From Nymphaea colorata (Eukaryota > Streptophyta > Magnoliopsida > Nymphaeales > Nymphaeaceae): a stretch of 64,000 nucleotides of DNA. Below, one piece after another: positions 10,701 through 23,914 of the stretch (positions within the stretch are counted from its first letter, which is position 1; each line of letters starts with the position of its first letter). The stretch spans positions 11,954,571-12,018,570 of the forward strand of contig NC_045151.1 in NCBI RefSeq assembly GCF_008831285.2, written 5' to 3'. The notes beneath the pieces were generated by a model. That model saw nothing but the letters and a program-made list of their open reading frames with translations. It was not told the DNA's origin and did not search any database. The position numbers were made by a program, and so were the translations under genes.

Positions 10701-13700
10701 TTATTTTTGTATTATAATTTTTGAATTATTTTCAGTGTTTTCTCAATTCAAAATTTAAAAAGACGCATCCGTACGTCACAATCCTTGCTGACAGATGTGC
10801 ATATTTACAACACTGCACCTAGACTCTGACTTCCATGTTTAGGGCTTCTTGCCTTCTTTTCACATGCAAGATACAAGATGGCCAAATTCGCTCTAACTTT
10901 TATGCTTTCTCATTTAATTTGTTTGTCTGTGATGTCAATTAGGGGGTGTTTGATAGTATCAGGTTTCAAATACGAGCTGATAGGTTTCTTTTTATGTACG
11001 ATCCATAATGTAAATAATGTAAACAAACACTGGATTTTACGATTATATATATAAAAATAATTGAGATCCTTCGTTCACCTGATAAAATCTGACTTTAAAT
11101 TAAATTCATGGACCTGATAGTTTCAATTATTTTAAATCATCTCGGGTCTCAAAGCTCACGTACGTAATAATGCACCTTTCTCCTTGCTCTGAAGCACTGG
11201 TGGGATCAGTCCCTAAGGATTTTTGAAGCACGAAACAATTTCAAACTGTTCCATTTACCAAACAAGCTATTAAAAGCATGGTGGTTGGATATCCATACAC
11301 CATATTGCTAGGACGTCCGGTTTACTATGGATTTTATGTGCGTTTTGGACAATTTTCTGATAATTTAAGAGCTCTTTAAGCTGCGTGGATTCGTCCTCAT
11401 TTTTGTTATCAATGTCATAAGGACGTAATGTTTATGTCATGGGAAGGCAATGCTTACCGCTTGTGCCATAAGAGATGCTGGTCTTTGGTGAGAACATAGG
11501 CATATTCGGAGGCTTTTCCTTGGTCCTACCCGCACCACATGCTCTAGTTTGCTTCTAGGGACATTATTGCATTTTTATTTTGTTAAACTTTTCCAATCGT
11601 TGTCATGATCAAAGAAATTTATAACACTCGATCTTATTCGTTAAAAAGTCAAGTAGACGATATCTTACTTGGGGTTTCGATTGTTGCAAACTAGTTTTGA
11701 GCTGTAAATCATTAGCTAGGTTTACTTCACCTGGGCATACGATACGAATACATATCAGACCACCCCTCAAGTTAGCGTGTCCAATAAAACAATAGACTCG
11801 TATATACTTATGCCAAAGTAGCAAGGGTAAGAGGTCTGAGGAGAGTATTATATAAAGTGTGTGTGTGTGTGTGCACGCGCCAAATTCCACAAAGAATGTG
11901 AAAAATGCCTAAAAATGTGAAATTTCAAAATTCAACAAAAATATGCAAAAAAAAAAAAACAAAATTTCGTGTCCAGATGGATTGCCGTACCGTTTCGGCA
12001 TGTGAAAGGTATGAAAGGTGGTCACAACCTGCTTACGTATACGTAGGTGTCTAGAAGGCCCATGTAAGAGTGGACTTTGATCTATCTAGCCACTGCATTT
12101 CGTGTGACTTGGCATGAGTGCGCCCAAATCAGTGGCGGAACCTTTTGGTGGTCCAGCTTCACAAAATTTACTTATTTTTATGTTAATAATTTCATATATT
12201 TAGTTGCTTATATATATATATATATTCACCTATATATATATATTCACCACTTAAAACATTAAATTTATTGAACTGGTGCCCCACTAGCCAAAATTTTTAT
12301 CCCCGTTAAATAGCCCAAATAGGCAAATATGCTAAGCCGAATTTAATGACCCAAAATAGGCAAATATGCTAAGCCGACTTTGATCTAGCCACTGCACTTC
12401 GTGTGACTTGGCATGAGTGCGCCCAAATAGGCAAATATGCTCCGCTTCTTTTTCTTATTTTGAGCACTTTAGCTCTTTACGTCAGTTCTTCATGTTGGCC
12501 ACCCGGCTGCGGCTGACCCTTCGACCACGGACGACCCAGATTTGGCATAATCGTGGGGTACTTGGAAATCTTAATCTACCCTTTCTGTGCTTTTCTTTTT
12601 CATCCTTCTTTGTGTGAAAAGAAAGTCAAGATTTTAGATGACCATTAATTTTCTGGCACGTTTGTGCTTTCACGACGTCTCTTGAATACTCGGCACTGTT
12701 CACGCTTATGCCCACTTCTACCTTGCATTTGAGTTCACCACTTGACTTTAGGCCTCTTCCTTTTTTACTTTGTTTTGTATTTGGAACTTTGTTTATCTAC
12801 TGAATTCTGACTTCTCAAGGGATTTGCAGAAAGACGCTTAACATATAGGGTATTTGCAAGATGTGCAACGTTTGGGTTTACTATTTAACATGCTAATTTT
12901 TCAGAACGCTCTTCCTGTGGTGCTCAAAGATCTCCTTTTGCTATATAATCCCTTTGTTTTTCTTGTAACAGCTCACCTTGTGCGACCGAGCAGGTGTTTT
13001 TTTCGTTGCTTTAAATAATTATTCAGAATCTTACTTTTTAATTAACTGAAATGCTAGCTGGCAATTCATAAATAGCTGATATGGCTTTTTTTTTTTTTTT
13101 TGGTGGTGGGAGTTAGTCCTTTATTTATTATTTATTGATGATGAAAAAGGTTCCTTCTTCTCTTCTTTCTTTTCTCTTTTAATTGCTCCCTTGAAACTTT
13201 AACTTCTAATGTTTGGTTTGGTGTTCAATGGCTACCTTCCAAAAACATACTATATTCAGAAGAAGCGCCTAAAAACTCACCATCACCAAGAGGCACTAGG
13301 CAAATGAAACACGGAAAGGATGTCATGCTTATTTTGAATTATACATGTTCCTTTGGCATCATTAGAAAAAAGGAAAGTTTCTTCGCTTTTGAAAGCTTGA
13401 AACACAAAGGAAGTGAGTAGGTAATCATCTTCATAAAAATGAGAGAAAAGTAGTCTTTTTCGTGATAACTGACCGCTTTCAACTTATAAAGTGGTGCAAT
13501 TGTAACATGTTGCTTTTGGTCCTAAACATATTTTCATTTTGTCATCTTATATGGTGATCAAGACCAACCATGCTACTTTTTATTTTATGGTAGGCAAGAT
13601 GAGCGGAGACCGAGAAGTCTCGGTTTATTTTAGATGATCGTGGCTCCTAAACCCTTGATTGAGAGTTATATGCTTGGTTACTTTTCCAGCCCATGACACA

Positions 13701-15966
13701 ATATAGCTATGTGCAGGTGGTGTCTCATCCCACCAACTGCACATCATTTTTGTAGTGGAAAAGAAAATACGGCCAAGACTCTTGGTTCAATTACTTAAAT
13801 CCTATTGCCTCTTGATCTCGTTTTACTTGAAGATTCTAGTCCAATCCCTTAGCTAGGTGGACGCGATTACTTGTGGCTGCACAATATGGCAAAACGTGGG
13901 CCTGCTTATCATACTTTAGTCTGTTCTTCATTGTTATTCAACACAATTTCAATGTGTTTCGATCGAGGTAATTTTCTCTTGGTCAAGTCTTCTATATTGG
14001 AGTGATCCATTAGAGGCTCTTTGGGAATAAGAACTGTCTCATGTATGTAAACCAAAAATTGGTTAGATTCATTGGACATTTTAAAAGTGTTACATGAATC
14101 TCTCCCACTTTTTGAGACAGATACAGAGAACAGTAACATGCCGTTACCGTTTCCAAACAACCTCTTAAGTGTACGTCCCAAGATGAGGGCCGAGCTTGGC
14201 CTAGGACCAGCAAATAGTGCTGAGATAGGCTCATAGATTATGGGAACATTTAGACTTAGTGGACCAAGCCACTTTATTGATTTATACACTACAGCTATTG
14301 ACCTTGGGCCCATGCCAGCTAAAGTCTTAGAACGTTGTGTTCCAGTGAGGCCCATCAATTGGGGCCATAAACGAGCCCATTCACATACATCCCAAATCCA
14401 TATGGAAGTATTCACATTCTTATTTTGGCGACCTGCGCACTAAGGCAGCTGTTTCTTTTGTCCTCAAAGGCGAATTAGTCGCCTACACATCTTAGTCTCC
14501 CAAATCCTATCTCTGTCTAACTCATAGTTGCCGGCTGATTTGATCAAAAGGCCTCAATGATTTTTCGAAGTCCACTTGGTGAATGCGAATGTTGTTCAAG
14601 TCACCGGAACTTCATCCATGTACATAGGATACTTAAAAACTTAATGTTCTTGATTGGTATCAAATGATCCCGTCTATGTATTTCCTTCTTATTAAAAACA
14701 AAAAAAAGTGTAATGATGTGTTCTTCGGCAGCGATACATGCACTCCTAACATTGAATTGCCAGGTGAAGTGAGTGCCACTTGCTGGCTTTTTCTTCCTCT
14801 GCTGTGTTTGTTTCTTCCTCTTCTTTTTTATTTTTCAAAGGTCGACCTTGGTTCGTCGCGGATGAAGCCTATTATTTGTGCTTATAATACCCGACTGACC
14901 CATTCAGGCAGGTCGACCAACACTCTCCTATCGCCTTCAATTTTTTGTCATTATATGTTGTTGGTGATGGCAGCAATAAATAAAAAAGTTGTTTGTTTCG
15001 ATATTAACCTTTTGGAGGCTTTTTCTCCTCACCATAATGATCAATCACTTCAGGAAAAACAAAAATCAACAGATGGAAACAAAAATCAACAGTTTGGTCT
15101 TACTGCTCTCTCACTATTCCGATGTGGAATTTGTTATGAAGAATGCTTGGATGATTAATACTCATTTCATTTTAAAGTATTATGGTTCTGCGAAGGAAAT
15201 ATTGGTCTGAGTTACTGAGTTTTTCATCCTTTGGTATGTATATAACAGAAAAAATACAGGAGTACGCTCATATTGGCTTACCAGAGCTTTGGTGTGGTTT
15301 ATGGAGACCTCAGCACCTCTCCTCTCTACGTCTACAAGAGCACATTTTCTGGAAGATTGCGCCTTCATGAGGACGATGAAGAGATATTCGGAGTTCTTTC
15401 CCTCATTTTTTGGACATTGACACTCATCCCTCTCCTCAAGTACATCATTCTTGTTCTCCGAGCAGATGACAATGGTGAAGGTAAATTTAGCATTGCTTTT
15501 GCTGGGTATTGGCCTTCTACTTTAATTATGGGCACAACATTCGGGCCTCTCTTTTCTCTTCGTTTCTCCAACGAGAGAATGGGCCGATAAGCAACGATGT
15601 CCACAGCCTTTGATTTGTTCTCTTACAGTAAAACATAAAAAGCAGACTCAGTGAGTTAGTCCGTTGTAGCAGACCCTGTACTGAGTTAAGAGATTGGTGA
15701 CTCATGTGACAGGCGGTACGTTTGCTCTGTACTCTCTTCTCAGCCGCCACTCAAGGCTCAGCCTTCTGAACACTCCCCAGGAAGCGGCCGAGCATCTATC
15801 GGCTTACAGCAGCGAGGGTTCGGGAAAGGACACCAAGACCAGTGCTTTGCTGAAAGAGTTCTTGGAGAAGAGCCGGACTTCTCGAGTAGTTCTGCTTCTG
15901 GTCGTGATGCTGGGCACCAGCATGGTCATCGGTGATGGAGTCCTTACGCCAACAATGTCTGGTACG

Positions 15967-16019
<53 letters not shown>

Positions 16020-19000
16020 GTGCATGAGTGGGAGTAGCAAGTCTTTTCAGCATTAGCCAAGTTGAGTGAGTTGAAGACGCATTATACTAGCCATGACACA
16101 AATTACATGGAGACAAATCCAATATTGACATCCATCAGCCAATATTTAGTCTGAGCAAGATTTAAATACTAATGAGATAGAATCTAGTCACATGGGTGTG
16201 GGTACGAGTTCCTGTAGCTAGGGGTACGTGGATATGACAAAATACATGTATGTCTATATGCAAAATACCACAAAATTAAAAGTAAAAGCAGTATTTAAAT
16301 GAAAAAGTAAGATAATAAGTGCAGTATATATTAATAACCAATAACTGGTAACAGCAGAATGCAAACTGAATAGATCAGGTAAATCAAGTAAAAGTGAGTA
16401 GTTTGGATCAAGGAAGTACCCAAGTATATTCAAATGTATGCTTTGTCGTGCCCGTACAGTAACACGGGTACAGAGAAGTACCCATGTGACTTTGAATGGA
16501 ACACAACGCCGGTCACAGGGCGTGGTACTTTTTTTCTCATGTCCCACTAATGTTATTAAAATCGATTCCTGAATCAGAAAACCAGTGATTCAGTGAATCG
16601 GCTGAATGACGTTGGCAAAAAAATTGTTTCTCAATTAGATCAGTTAAAACATCTATCATCTAATTTTAATGTATGTTTCAACAAACGAACAATCAGATTT
16701 TGACATACATTAACCCAAATATATGCCTGACTTGGAACAACTTGTTTTCTCAACGATTTGTATCCTATTTAAGACGAAACGAAAAACACAGGGAATAATG
16801 TATCATCTTCGTAAGGGAGAAAAATAGCAGAAGGGGAGAAGGCAGTGAGGAAAACTGAAGATGAACCAGAGGGAAAAACACCTTGAGCTGTTAACCCTGT
16901 GTCCACGGTGAGCCATTTCTTAGGCAAAACCGTCACATAATGGCTCAATTTTCCTCGTACAAATATCCAATTATAAATTAATTTGGTCAGTAAAGTTGTC
17001 CTTCCTGATTCATCAGAAAAAGAAAAAAAATTCTCCTCCTAACAATCAATGCCTTATATGTATCCCTTTACGCATGTTCGGACATTCCCTCGGCCTCCGT
17101 ATGTCCATTTTTGCTGCAAACGATTATGTGCATACGGATTCAGTTTCGTTTCATTCAATTTCAACTGCCTCATTGTCTGCCATGTTCTATCCAAACTGGG
17201 ATTTTTCTCCTTGTTTCGTCATTCTACTGTCATGCGAGAACATGCTCTTTGGGTTTCCTTCACGCTAGATCTGCTACATATGACTTCATGTTCTTCCCTT
17301 CATACTTCAAGACTATTCCTCTATCACCAGATGACCGAATAATTACATGAAAGCACTCTTTTGAGCAGTTATATAAGACAAGATTCTTGATTTTTCTGTG
17401 GTACCACCATTTTAGAAAAAAGCATCGGTTTTCTGCATTAGATGATGTTCATCTTCCCAATGCTGTATATGACGGTACCTGTGCTGCATAAGCATTTTTA
17501 ACAGATAGATATTGTCAGGTATCTGCCCATTTCCATTTATTGTCTCACTTTCTGAATTTAAAAAAATAATTTAAATTAATTTAAGGCCATAAAAATTATG
17601 AAAAATGTATAAACCTATGTCGGCCATGGCTCATATTGGCAACAAGGGCCGGTACAATATGCATGGCCGGCAAGGAGAGTTTCTAAGACACTGGTTCTTT
17701 CTGCCTTCCAACTTATTTCGTTCTTATATACCATTCATATCATGAAAAACGACCTCCACTGTGTTTCAAGTTTAAGCTGCTTTTTCATGCTGGTGTTTTC
17801 CGTTTCAGTCCTTGCTGCAATCTCCGGTGTGAAGGTGAAGGTGCCTAATCTCCACGAGAGTAAGTAACAAGCACGTTTCTTCTGAAATTATTTTTAGTGT
17901 GATATCAACGAATGGTAGGGATGGGACACATAATTGTGTTGATGCTGGAGCAATGGTGACCCTGCATTTGTCCCACATGGTCTTTGTGGTCCTTGACCGC
18001 ACCAGGTGCTCTAGTGATGGTGTTGGCCGTCTTCTGCTGCTTGGAAGCCTCTCAAGCTTTTGTAGTGGATCATGCATGGCTTCTGTCCTGAAATTTAAGT
18101 GGCTTTTCAAGCTTCGTGCGGTTGGAATAGAGTTTCATAGTCACATAAAAAACTCGTTTTCTTTTTTAAACACCAAAAATAAAAATGCGATAAATTAAAT
18201 GGCTGTTTAAAACTTTAAAACAATGTGTTCTTTTACAAAAAGACATTGAAAACAAAGAAAACGTGTTTTTGACCTGTTTTTAATGCATTTTTTCACGTTT
18301 TTTCATTTTTTCATTTTTTTTAATGTCAAACCGTTTTTTTTTATTTTTTATTTGTTGCAAATTTACTTGTCTTTTGATGTTTGTGTTATTAGTTTCTCCC
18401 TTATTTCATTTATTTTTTATTTTTTAAACTTTTTAAAAATTTATGATATTTTTTTTTTCAAACTTTCTGACATATTATTTGTGACTATGGAATAAGCTAG
18501 TTCCTCAACTCAACTTGTGCCGGGACTCGAAAGTGGTGAAATATCCAGACTTGCTCTCTTAATGAAACACCAGGTGTTAAAAGCACTGGCTTGACGGTGT
18601 CTTTTTTCAACCAGATCATAATGAGAAAAAATACATGTCATACTCACGGAGGAAATTTTCCGTTGAGGGAATAAGTTACTCCATATTTTGGGGAAGTGGT
18701 AGTTGAGCCAAAAAATAAAGTTGGAAAAAGTCCTCCATTTAAGCCTCCGCTTTTTCCAAAAGGGGTCCCGGGATTATCTGAACCGTCTTTGTAAATGTCA
18801 CACTTTAAATTTGTCATTTTGAAGAATATGAAGTTTTGAATCTTTTCGTTGTTTTGCGTTGATGGAAAAATGGTTCCTCCAGTCACAGGAAAATGAAAGT
18901 ACTACTGTTGTTGCTCTCAACGTCGTTTAAGGGGCTATAAATTAAAGGTGGGTTTTCATTTGATAGTTGTCAAGGCAGGTATATCTCACGTCAAAAACTC

Positions 19001-22000
19001 AGAGACATAATTTTTAGAATTACGAGAAAAATAAACTCCTCCGTGTAAAGTTTCGTTTATAAAGGTCAAGCTTTCCAAAGTAGTGGTAATGGACAAGATA
19101 TCTAAATATCACCTTCTTTTGATGAAGAAAAACGTTTTACATCGTGAACCTCTAGTATGTAGTGCCATTTTTCGTTGCAATGGGCTGTCTATATAATTTA
19201 GGTGGGTGATTTACAGGAACACATGAAAGTTAGAGGCGGTGAAATCTGTTCTAAGACATTTGATTAGATAAATGATCCACATTTTGATTGACATTTCATT
19301 TTCTTTCGTTTCTTCTGTTGGGCTTTGCCTGAAACATCTCCACTCATTTTGCAGACCACACGGTGTTCTTGGCGTGTATTGTGCTGGTGGGGTTGTTCGC
19401 TCTTCAACACTACGGGACGCACCGCGTGGGCTTTATGTTCGCGCCCATCTTGATTGCCTGGCTGTTGTGCATCGGTTCTGTTGGCATGTACAACATATTC
19501 CGCTGGAACCCGCATATTGTCCGCGCCTTGTCGCCATACTACATTTGGGATCTGTTCAAGAAGCCCGGCAGGGATGGATGGAGGTCCCTCGGGGGAATCG
19601 TCATGTGCATCACAGGTACTCTTGTCTTTTTATAATTGAAGTAAGTGAAGCACATAAACTGAAACTGAATGAACTTTCTGAGCTGAAGTTGCACCTGGCG
19701 GATTGTTACTATTGCAGTTTTCTCCTTACAAATCAATCAACTGATTTCCTAAACTTTCTGCGTGTTCTTGCACGCTGGAAGTTTAACTCCAGTCCCTCTT
19801 TAATATTTTCTCCAGGAACTTCCTTGTGTATTTTGTGTTAAAACATGGTTGGTTTAGGAGCTCTAGGAAAAGTAGCTTAGATAGTCATTCTTTGAATTTC
19901 CATAGCCAAAATTTTCGAAAACGTATCAGTCGATCTAGTGTTCATTAACCGATATGATATCCCCTTGTAGCTGTAACTTCTCTCAATTCTTTGCATCGTC
20001 AATCACATGAAAGTATGTAGCTATTGGGCCCATGAAATTTATGGATGCCTCAAAGAATATTGACATATGACGGAGGAAATGATATAGGCGCATGTTTCAA
20101 ACTGTTCTCTTGCTGGTTCTTATTCCCAATGGGCTACATCTAGCTAAGGACGTGCTTTCTTAATGCTAAGATGAGTTTGGTTTACTTTTTGCACATCACG
20201 GAGTTGCCCTTAAAGCATGTACATGACAAATACATTGTTTGAACCTTTGCTGATCAGGTGCTGAGGCCATGTTTGCAGACCTAGGGCATTTTTCCCAGCT
20301 TTCAATAAGGGTAAGCATTCCAACTTATGTAGCTTTGTACACCTCTAGTAGTAACCACTTGTAGATGTAGCTCTGTGATTTGCTATGGAGAAGTATATAC
20401 TTCACTGGTAACAGTCCAATCCACTCTCACAAGTAACTAGACAGCGTGACCCAAGTTCTGATTATTCGAATGCTTACAAAGTAATATCAAGCACACCAAA
20501 AATTAACGATTCACGGCATTGCTAATGTGTGCTCTGTCCTTTAAGAAAGAAATCCAAACCTTGATGTTTAGCCGATAAATATTTTAGAGTCCATCTATAT
20601 CATCAGATTGAGTGAAAAAATTGCTTTGTTCCTTTAGGCATATGGGGGCACACTGAAACTTGAGGCTTACCATTCTGGTTCTCTTAGTAAGTGGTTTATT
20701 AGGACTTGAGACCTGCATGTTGGTTGATTTGCTGTACTTGTTTGATCTTTGAAGACTCCATGGAGCCATGATTTTGGTTTTTTGTTATCTTATGGGATGG
20801 TTGTGTCTAAAGTGTCGTCGTTTATCAGATAGCATTTGTAGGAGTTGTCTACCCCTGCCTGGTCTTAGCGTATATGGGAGAAGCTGCTTATCTGTCAAAG
20901 CACAAGGCCGATCTTCAAGCAAGCTTCTTCAGGTCCATTCCAGGTAAGGACTCTCTCTATCATCATTGTTTCTTCCTTGTAGACTTTTAGCATGTGCGTT
21001 CCACAATACTTGAGACCCATTTTAGCAAACTTGGACGCCATATTTAGTGCCTTCTAGAATTAGGTCTCTAATTTATGTTACCCTGTTCTGGTATACGCTT
21101 TGAACAGTTGATCAGCCATACAGAATTTGCTTTAAACAAAATGTCTTCGGTTTGATGCCATGGCGCTGTCAAACCTTCATTATATTTAGGCATCTAATGG
21201 TTGTTTTACCAACTAGGCAGAAGCATAATCTGCAGAATTTTGAAATGGAAATGGGATGTTCGTGTTCTACCCATGAGGAGATAAAAGATTACGTTGTTTG
21301 GAAGTATCATTTTGTCACTTCGATGGCGAATATATAGTTTCCATGCCCTTTTCTTGACTGCACAGCTACTCGTTGGTGTCCATCACTTGCGTTCGGAAAG
21401 TTTCGTTGCTGCTTTGGCCGTGAGGATTGAACTCTAGACACCCTTCAGCTTGAGGGTTTAAACAACCAACTCATCTAAATGACCCTTTTGAGTAGCAAGA
21501 AGCATTCTTATGTGGGTCAGTTTTGAAGCATGACTGGGTTTAATTGGCTAAGGCAGAAAACTGACCTGGTCAAATTTATTTTGGTTTGTGACTGTTATCT
21601 CCAACGGGGCAACCTCAAATTGGGATGGAAGGAATACGGGTTGAGTTGGATATCGGATAATAAGTTTGATCCGGTAATTCGACCATTCTGCTAGCCCCGA
21701 CGGTTGGAACTTGGAGAAGTTTTGCATCAGAATGCAAATCTGAGAGATAATGTCATGTCGGATAAGCTAATCAGATGTGCATCCAATGTTAATTTTCCAT
21801 TCTCAGTCAACCCCTTCTGGTTGCATGGTAGTCTACACTTTATTTGAACTAATATCTGCTTCTGTATATTCATTTGCATTCATGGTATCAATTCTTGAAT
21901 CAATTTGCCATCACAAATATGTAGCACCATTCAGGGCACTTTGTCTGGAGCATCTTATTGATGATACATCATTTTTCCTCCTTTTTGTAGAAGCTGTTTT

Positions 22001-22560
22001 CTGGCCCGTACTTGTCGTAGCTACGTTGGCTACCGTTGTGGCGAGCCAAGCCATAATATCGGCCACCTTCTCGTTGATTAATCAATGCACCTCTCTCAAG
22101 TGCTTCCCGCGAGTGAAGGTGATCCACACGTCCAACCAAATCCATGGTCAGATTTACATCCCAGAGATCAACTGGTTACTCATGTGCTTGTGCTTGGCTG
22201 TGGTCGTCGGGTTCAGGAGAACAGACCTGATCGGGAATGCCTACGGTAAAACTCTGAACTCCATGAAATCCTTAGTAAGTTTTAGCTTCCTGAAGAAAAA
22301 ACATGAACTGACAATAATTATTTTTGTCAATCCGTCGTATAAAGCCATTGCACATATTACGGTCCATCACTAGGAAAAGATATGCCTGCCAAGATCTTCA
22401 TTCACACTCTTTTTTCAAGTTAAAGATTTACTCTCAGAAACTCTTGGCAGGAATCCACTTACTTCCCTGAAATTTTGATAAAAAAAAAAAAACCTCCTAC
22501 ACAAAATTGTTCTGGTGTCATCTCTTGTTGACTTACAGATGTTGCACACCTCCCCTTCCC

Positions 22561-22591
<31 letters not shown>

Positions 22592-23745
22592 AAAAATATC
22601 TGTTTTCTGCTAGGCCAATTATGAGATCACAGCCACAGGGTTAGGCTATGCAAAAGGATATGTGAAACTGCAGTACTCTTTCCTTACAATTCAGACTTAA
22701 CTATATTCTCCAATAAAAATCAATATCTAACTGTTTAAGAAGAACAAGTACTAAAACTCAATTTAAAGCTTTTCCCCTCTTCTCTGTTGAAACAGGGCTT
22801 GCTGTGATCACCGTCATGTTTGTGACAACATGCATAATGTCCCTTGTGATTCTCATCGTGTGGAAGAGGACAGTTCTTGAAGCCCTTGCTTTTGTACTCG
22901 TCTTTGGCTCTCTTGAGCTCCTCTACCTCTCGGCCTGCCTCATCAAGGTGCCCAAGGGAGGATGGCTGCCCCTCCTCCTCTCCCTCGCTTTCACGTCCAT
23001 CATGTGCACCTGGTACTACGGCAGCACCAAGAAGCAAGAGTTCGAGCTCCAGAACAAGGTGTCCCTGGATCAGCTACTGAGCATGGGCCCAGGCCTCGGC
23101 ATGGTGAGGGTCCCCGGAATATGCTTCATATACTCCGACATCGTCGCCGGCATCCCCCCAACTTTCGCCCACTTCGTCACCAACTTCCCGGCATTCCACC
23201 AGGTCCTCGTCTTCGTCAGCATCAAGTCGGTCGAGGTGCCGCGGATCCCGCCGGCAGAGCGCTTCCTTATCGGCCGGATCGGCCCGAAGCAGTACTGGAT
23301 ATTCAGGTGTATTGTGCGGTATGGCTACAAGGACGTTCACAAGGACAGCTTCGAGTTTGAGGACAGGCTGGTATCGAAGCTCGCTGAGTTCCTGCAGCAT
23401 GAAGATGATCATGAGGAGTGGGGTGGGAGGCTGTGCGTCGTGGGGACTCCTTCCAACACTGTCGCTACTGCGGTGGAGAGAAGGCGAAGGGTCAGGTTCC
23501 TGCCACCAGGGGAGGAGTGTGGGATGAGGGACGAGGTGAGGGAATTCCTGGAATTCAGGGAAGCAGGGGTGGCCTACATCATGGGCCACACTTATGTGAA
23601 GGCGATGGAATCGTCCTCGGCCATCAAGAAGCTTCTTGTTAACCACGTGTACGGGTTTCTCAGGCGAAACTGCCGAGGACCGGCGGTGGCCCTTGGGATA
23701 CCCCACACCTCCTTGATCGAAGTAGGCATGGTGTACCATGTCTGA
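7791..23745 (+). CDS. KUP/HAK/KT potassium transporter (KUP1/KUP3-like)
   Basis: Multi-pass potassium transporter, expected to move K+ by proton symport across the plasma or another membrane. Nine coding exons: 7791-7844 (tentative), 15249-15480, 15713-15961, 17809-17859, 19355-19615, 20258-20310, 20829-20943, 21991-22245 and 22796-23745. All introns are GT-AG and the phases agree, giving 739 residues. The family signature [15 protein letters not shown] is at residues 33-47. Other family blocks are [58 protein letters not shown], and the ending [12 protein letters not shown]. Length and wording fit the KUP1/KUP3 group (AtKUP1 is about 712 residues), with a short cytosolic C-terminal linker. 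Exon 1 gives MDMESGSPQ..., joined in phase 0 to [14 protein letters not shown], as in rice HAK proteins that have HYRN before LLLLAYQSF. The 15249 acceptor was preferred to the nearby 15260 acceptor because it keeps phase with exon 1. The body is secure; the first exon is less so. Confidence 0.92.
7845..15248 (+). other. Intron 1 of the potassium transporter gene (tentative)
   Basis: A 7.4-kb AT-rich intron if exon 1 is right. It contains a (TG)n tract near 11857-11872, a duplicated segment with a CAGTGGCGGA-type repeat at 12073-12430, and several short open frames on both strands. The longest, on the minus strand at 13909-14415, is not recognisable. No nested gene is supported. Confidence 0.6.
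12073..12430. repeat. Locally duplicated block interrupted by a CAGTGGCGGA-type repeat
   Basis: A unit running from CTTTGATCTA through TCGTGTGACTTGGCATGAGT to GCGCCCAAAT occurs at 12073-12129 and again at about 12378-12428. Between them lies a segment starting CAGTGGCGGAACC at 12130, and the word AGGCAAATATGCTAAGCCGA occurs twice, with a partial third copy after the second unit. This looks like an insertion followed by local duplication. The order of events is inferred. Confidence 0.7.
15969..16015. repeat. (CT)n microsatellite beside a splice donor
   Basis: About 23 CT units that begin only a few bases after the donor of intron 3 of the potassium transporter gene (G|GTACGATTC at 15961/15962). 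A pyrimidine tract is unusual directly after a 5' splice site. Confidence 0.95.
16184..16493 (+). mobile_element. hAT-type MITE, CTAAGTCACATGGGTAC family, copy 1
   Basis: It lies in intron 3 of the potassium transporter gene. The left end reads CTAGTCACATGGGTGTGGGT and the right end reversed reads AAAGTCACATGGGTACTTCT. An internal segment (GTAGTTTGGATCAAGGAAGT, then ACCCAAG) matches the copies at 48632-49077 and, reversed, 52291-52952. No clean 8-bp target duplication was found here, so the exact ends may be off by a few bases. Confidence 0.6.
22565..22591. repeat. (CT)n microsatellite
   Basis: About 13 CT units in intron 8 of the potassium transporter gene. Confidence 0.95.
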
Positions 23746-23908
23746 AGACAGAAGACTAAAGTTAAAGGGGAATGTCCCCGTAAATACATAGTTAGAGAAG
23801 AAGGAATATAGGAGAAAACAGGGCTGGTGATGACAGGGCCGGTGATGTTCATAAGAAGATGAAACCATGTAATGTAAATTTTGTAGCCACAGGTTTCACA
23901 ATATACGA

Positions 23909-23914
23909 AATAAA
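23909..23914 (+). terminator. Polyadenylation-signal-like AATAAA
   Basis: AATAAA lies 164 bp after the potassium transporter stop codon, a usual 3'-UTR distance. Plant poly(A) signals are loose, so the site is only suggestive. Confidence 0.4.

Noticed and set aside
10940-11275. GGGGGTGTTTGATAG and reversed GCTTGTTTGGTAAATGG ends, possible Tourist-like MITE
   Set aside because: The inverted repeats match poorly and the flanking TTA could be chance in AT-rich DNA.
13909-14415. 168-codon minus-strand open frame inside transporter intron 1
   Set aside because: No recognisable domain or family, no convincing promoter or splice partner, and it overlaps other short frames on both strands. Kept as unsupported.
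23074-23868. 264-codon minus-strand frame opposite the last transporter exon
   Set aside because: Antisense shadow of the GC-rich 950-nt exon; the plus-strand frame matches KUP proteins along its full length.
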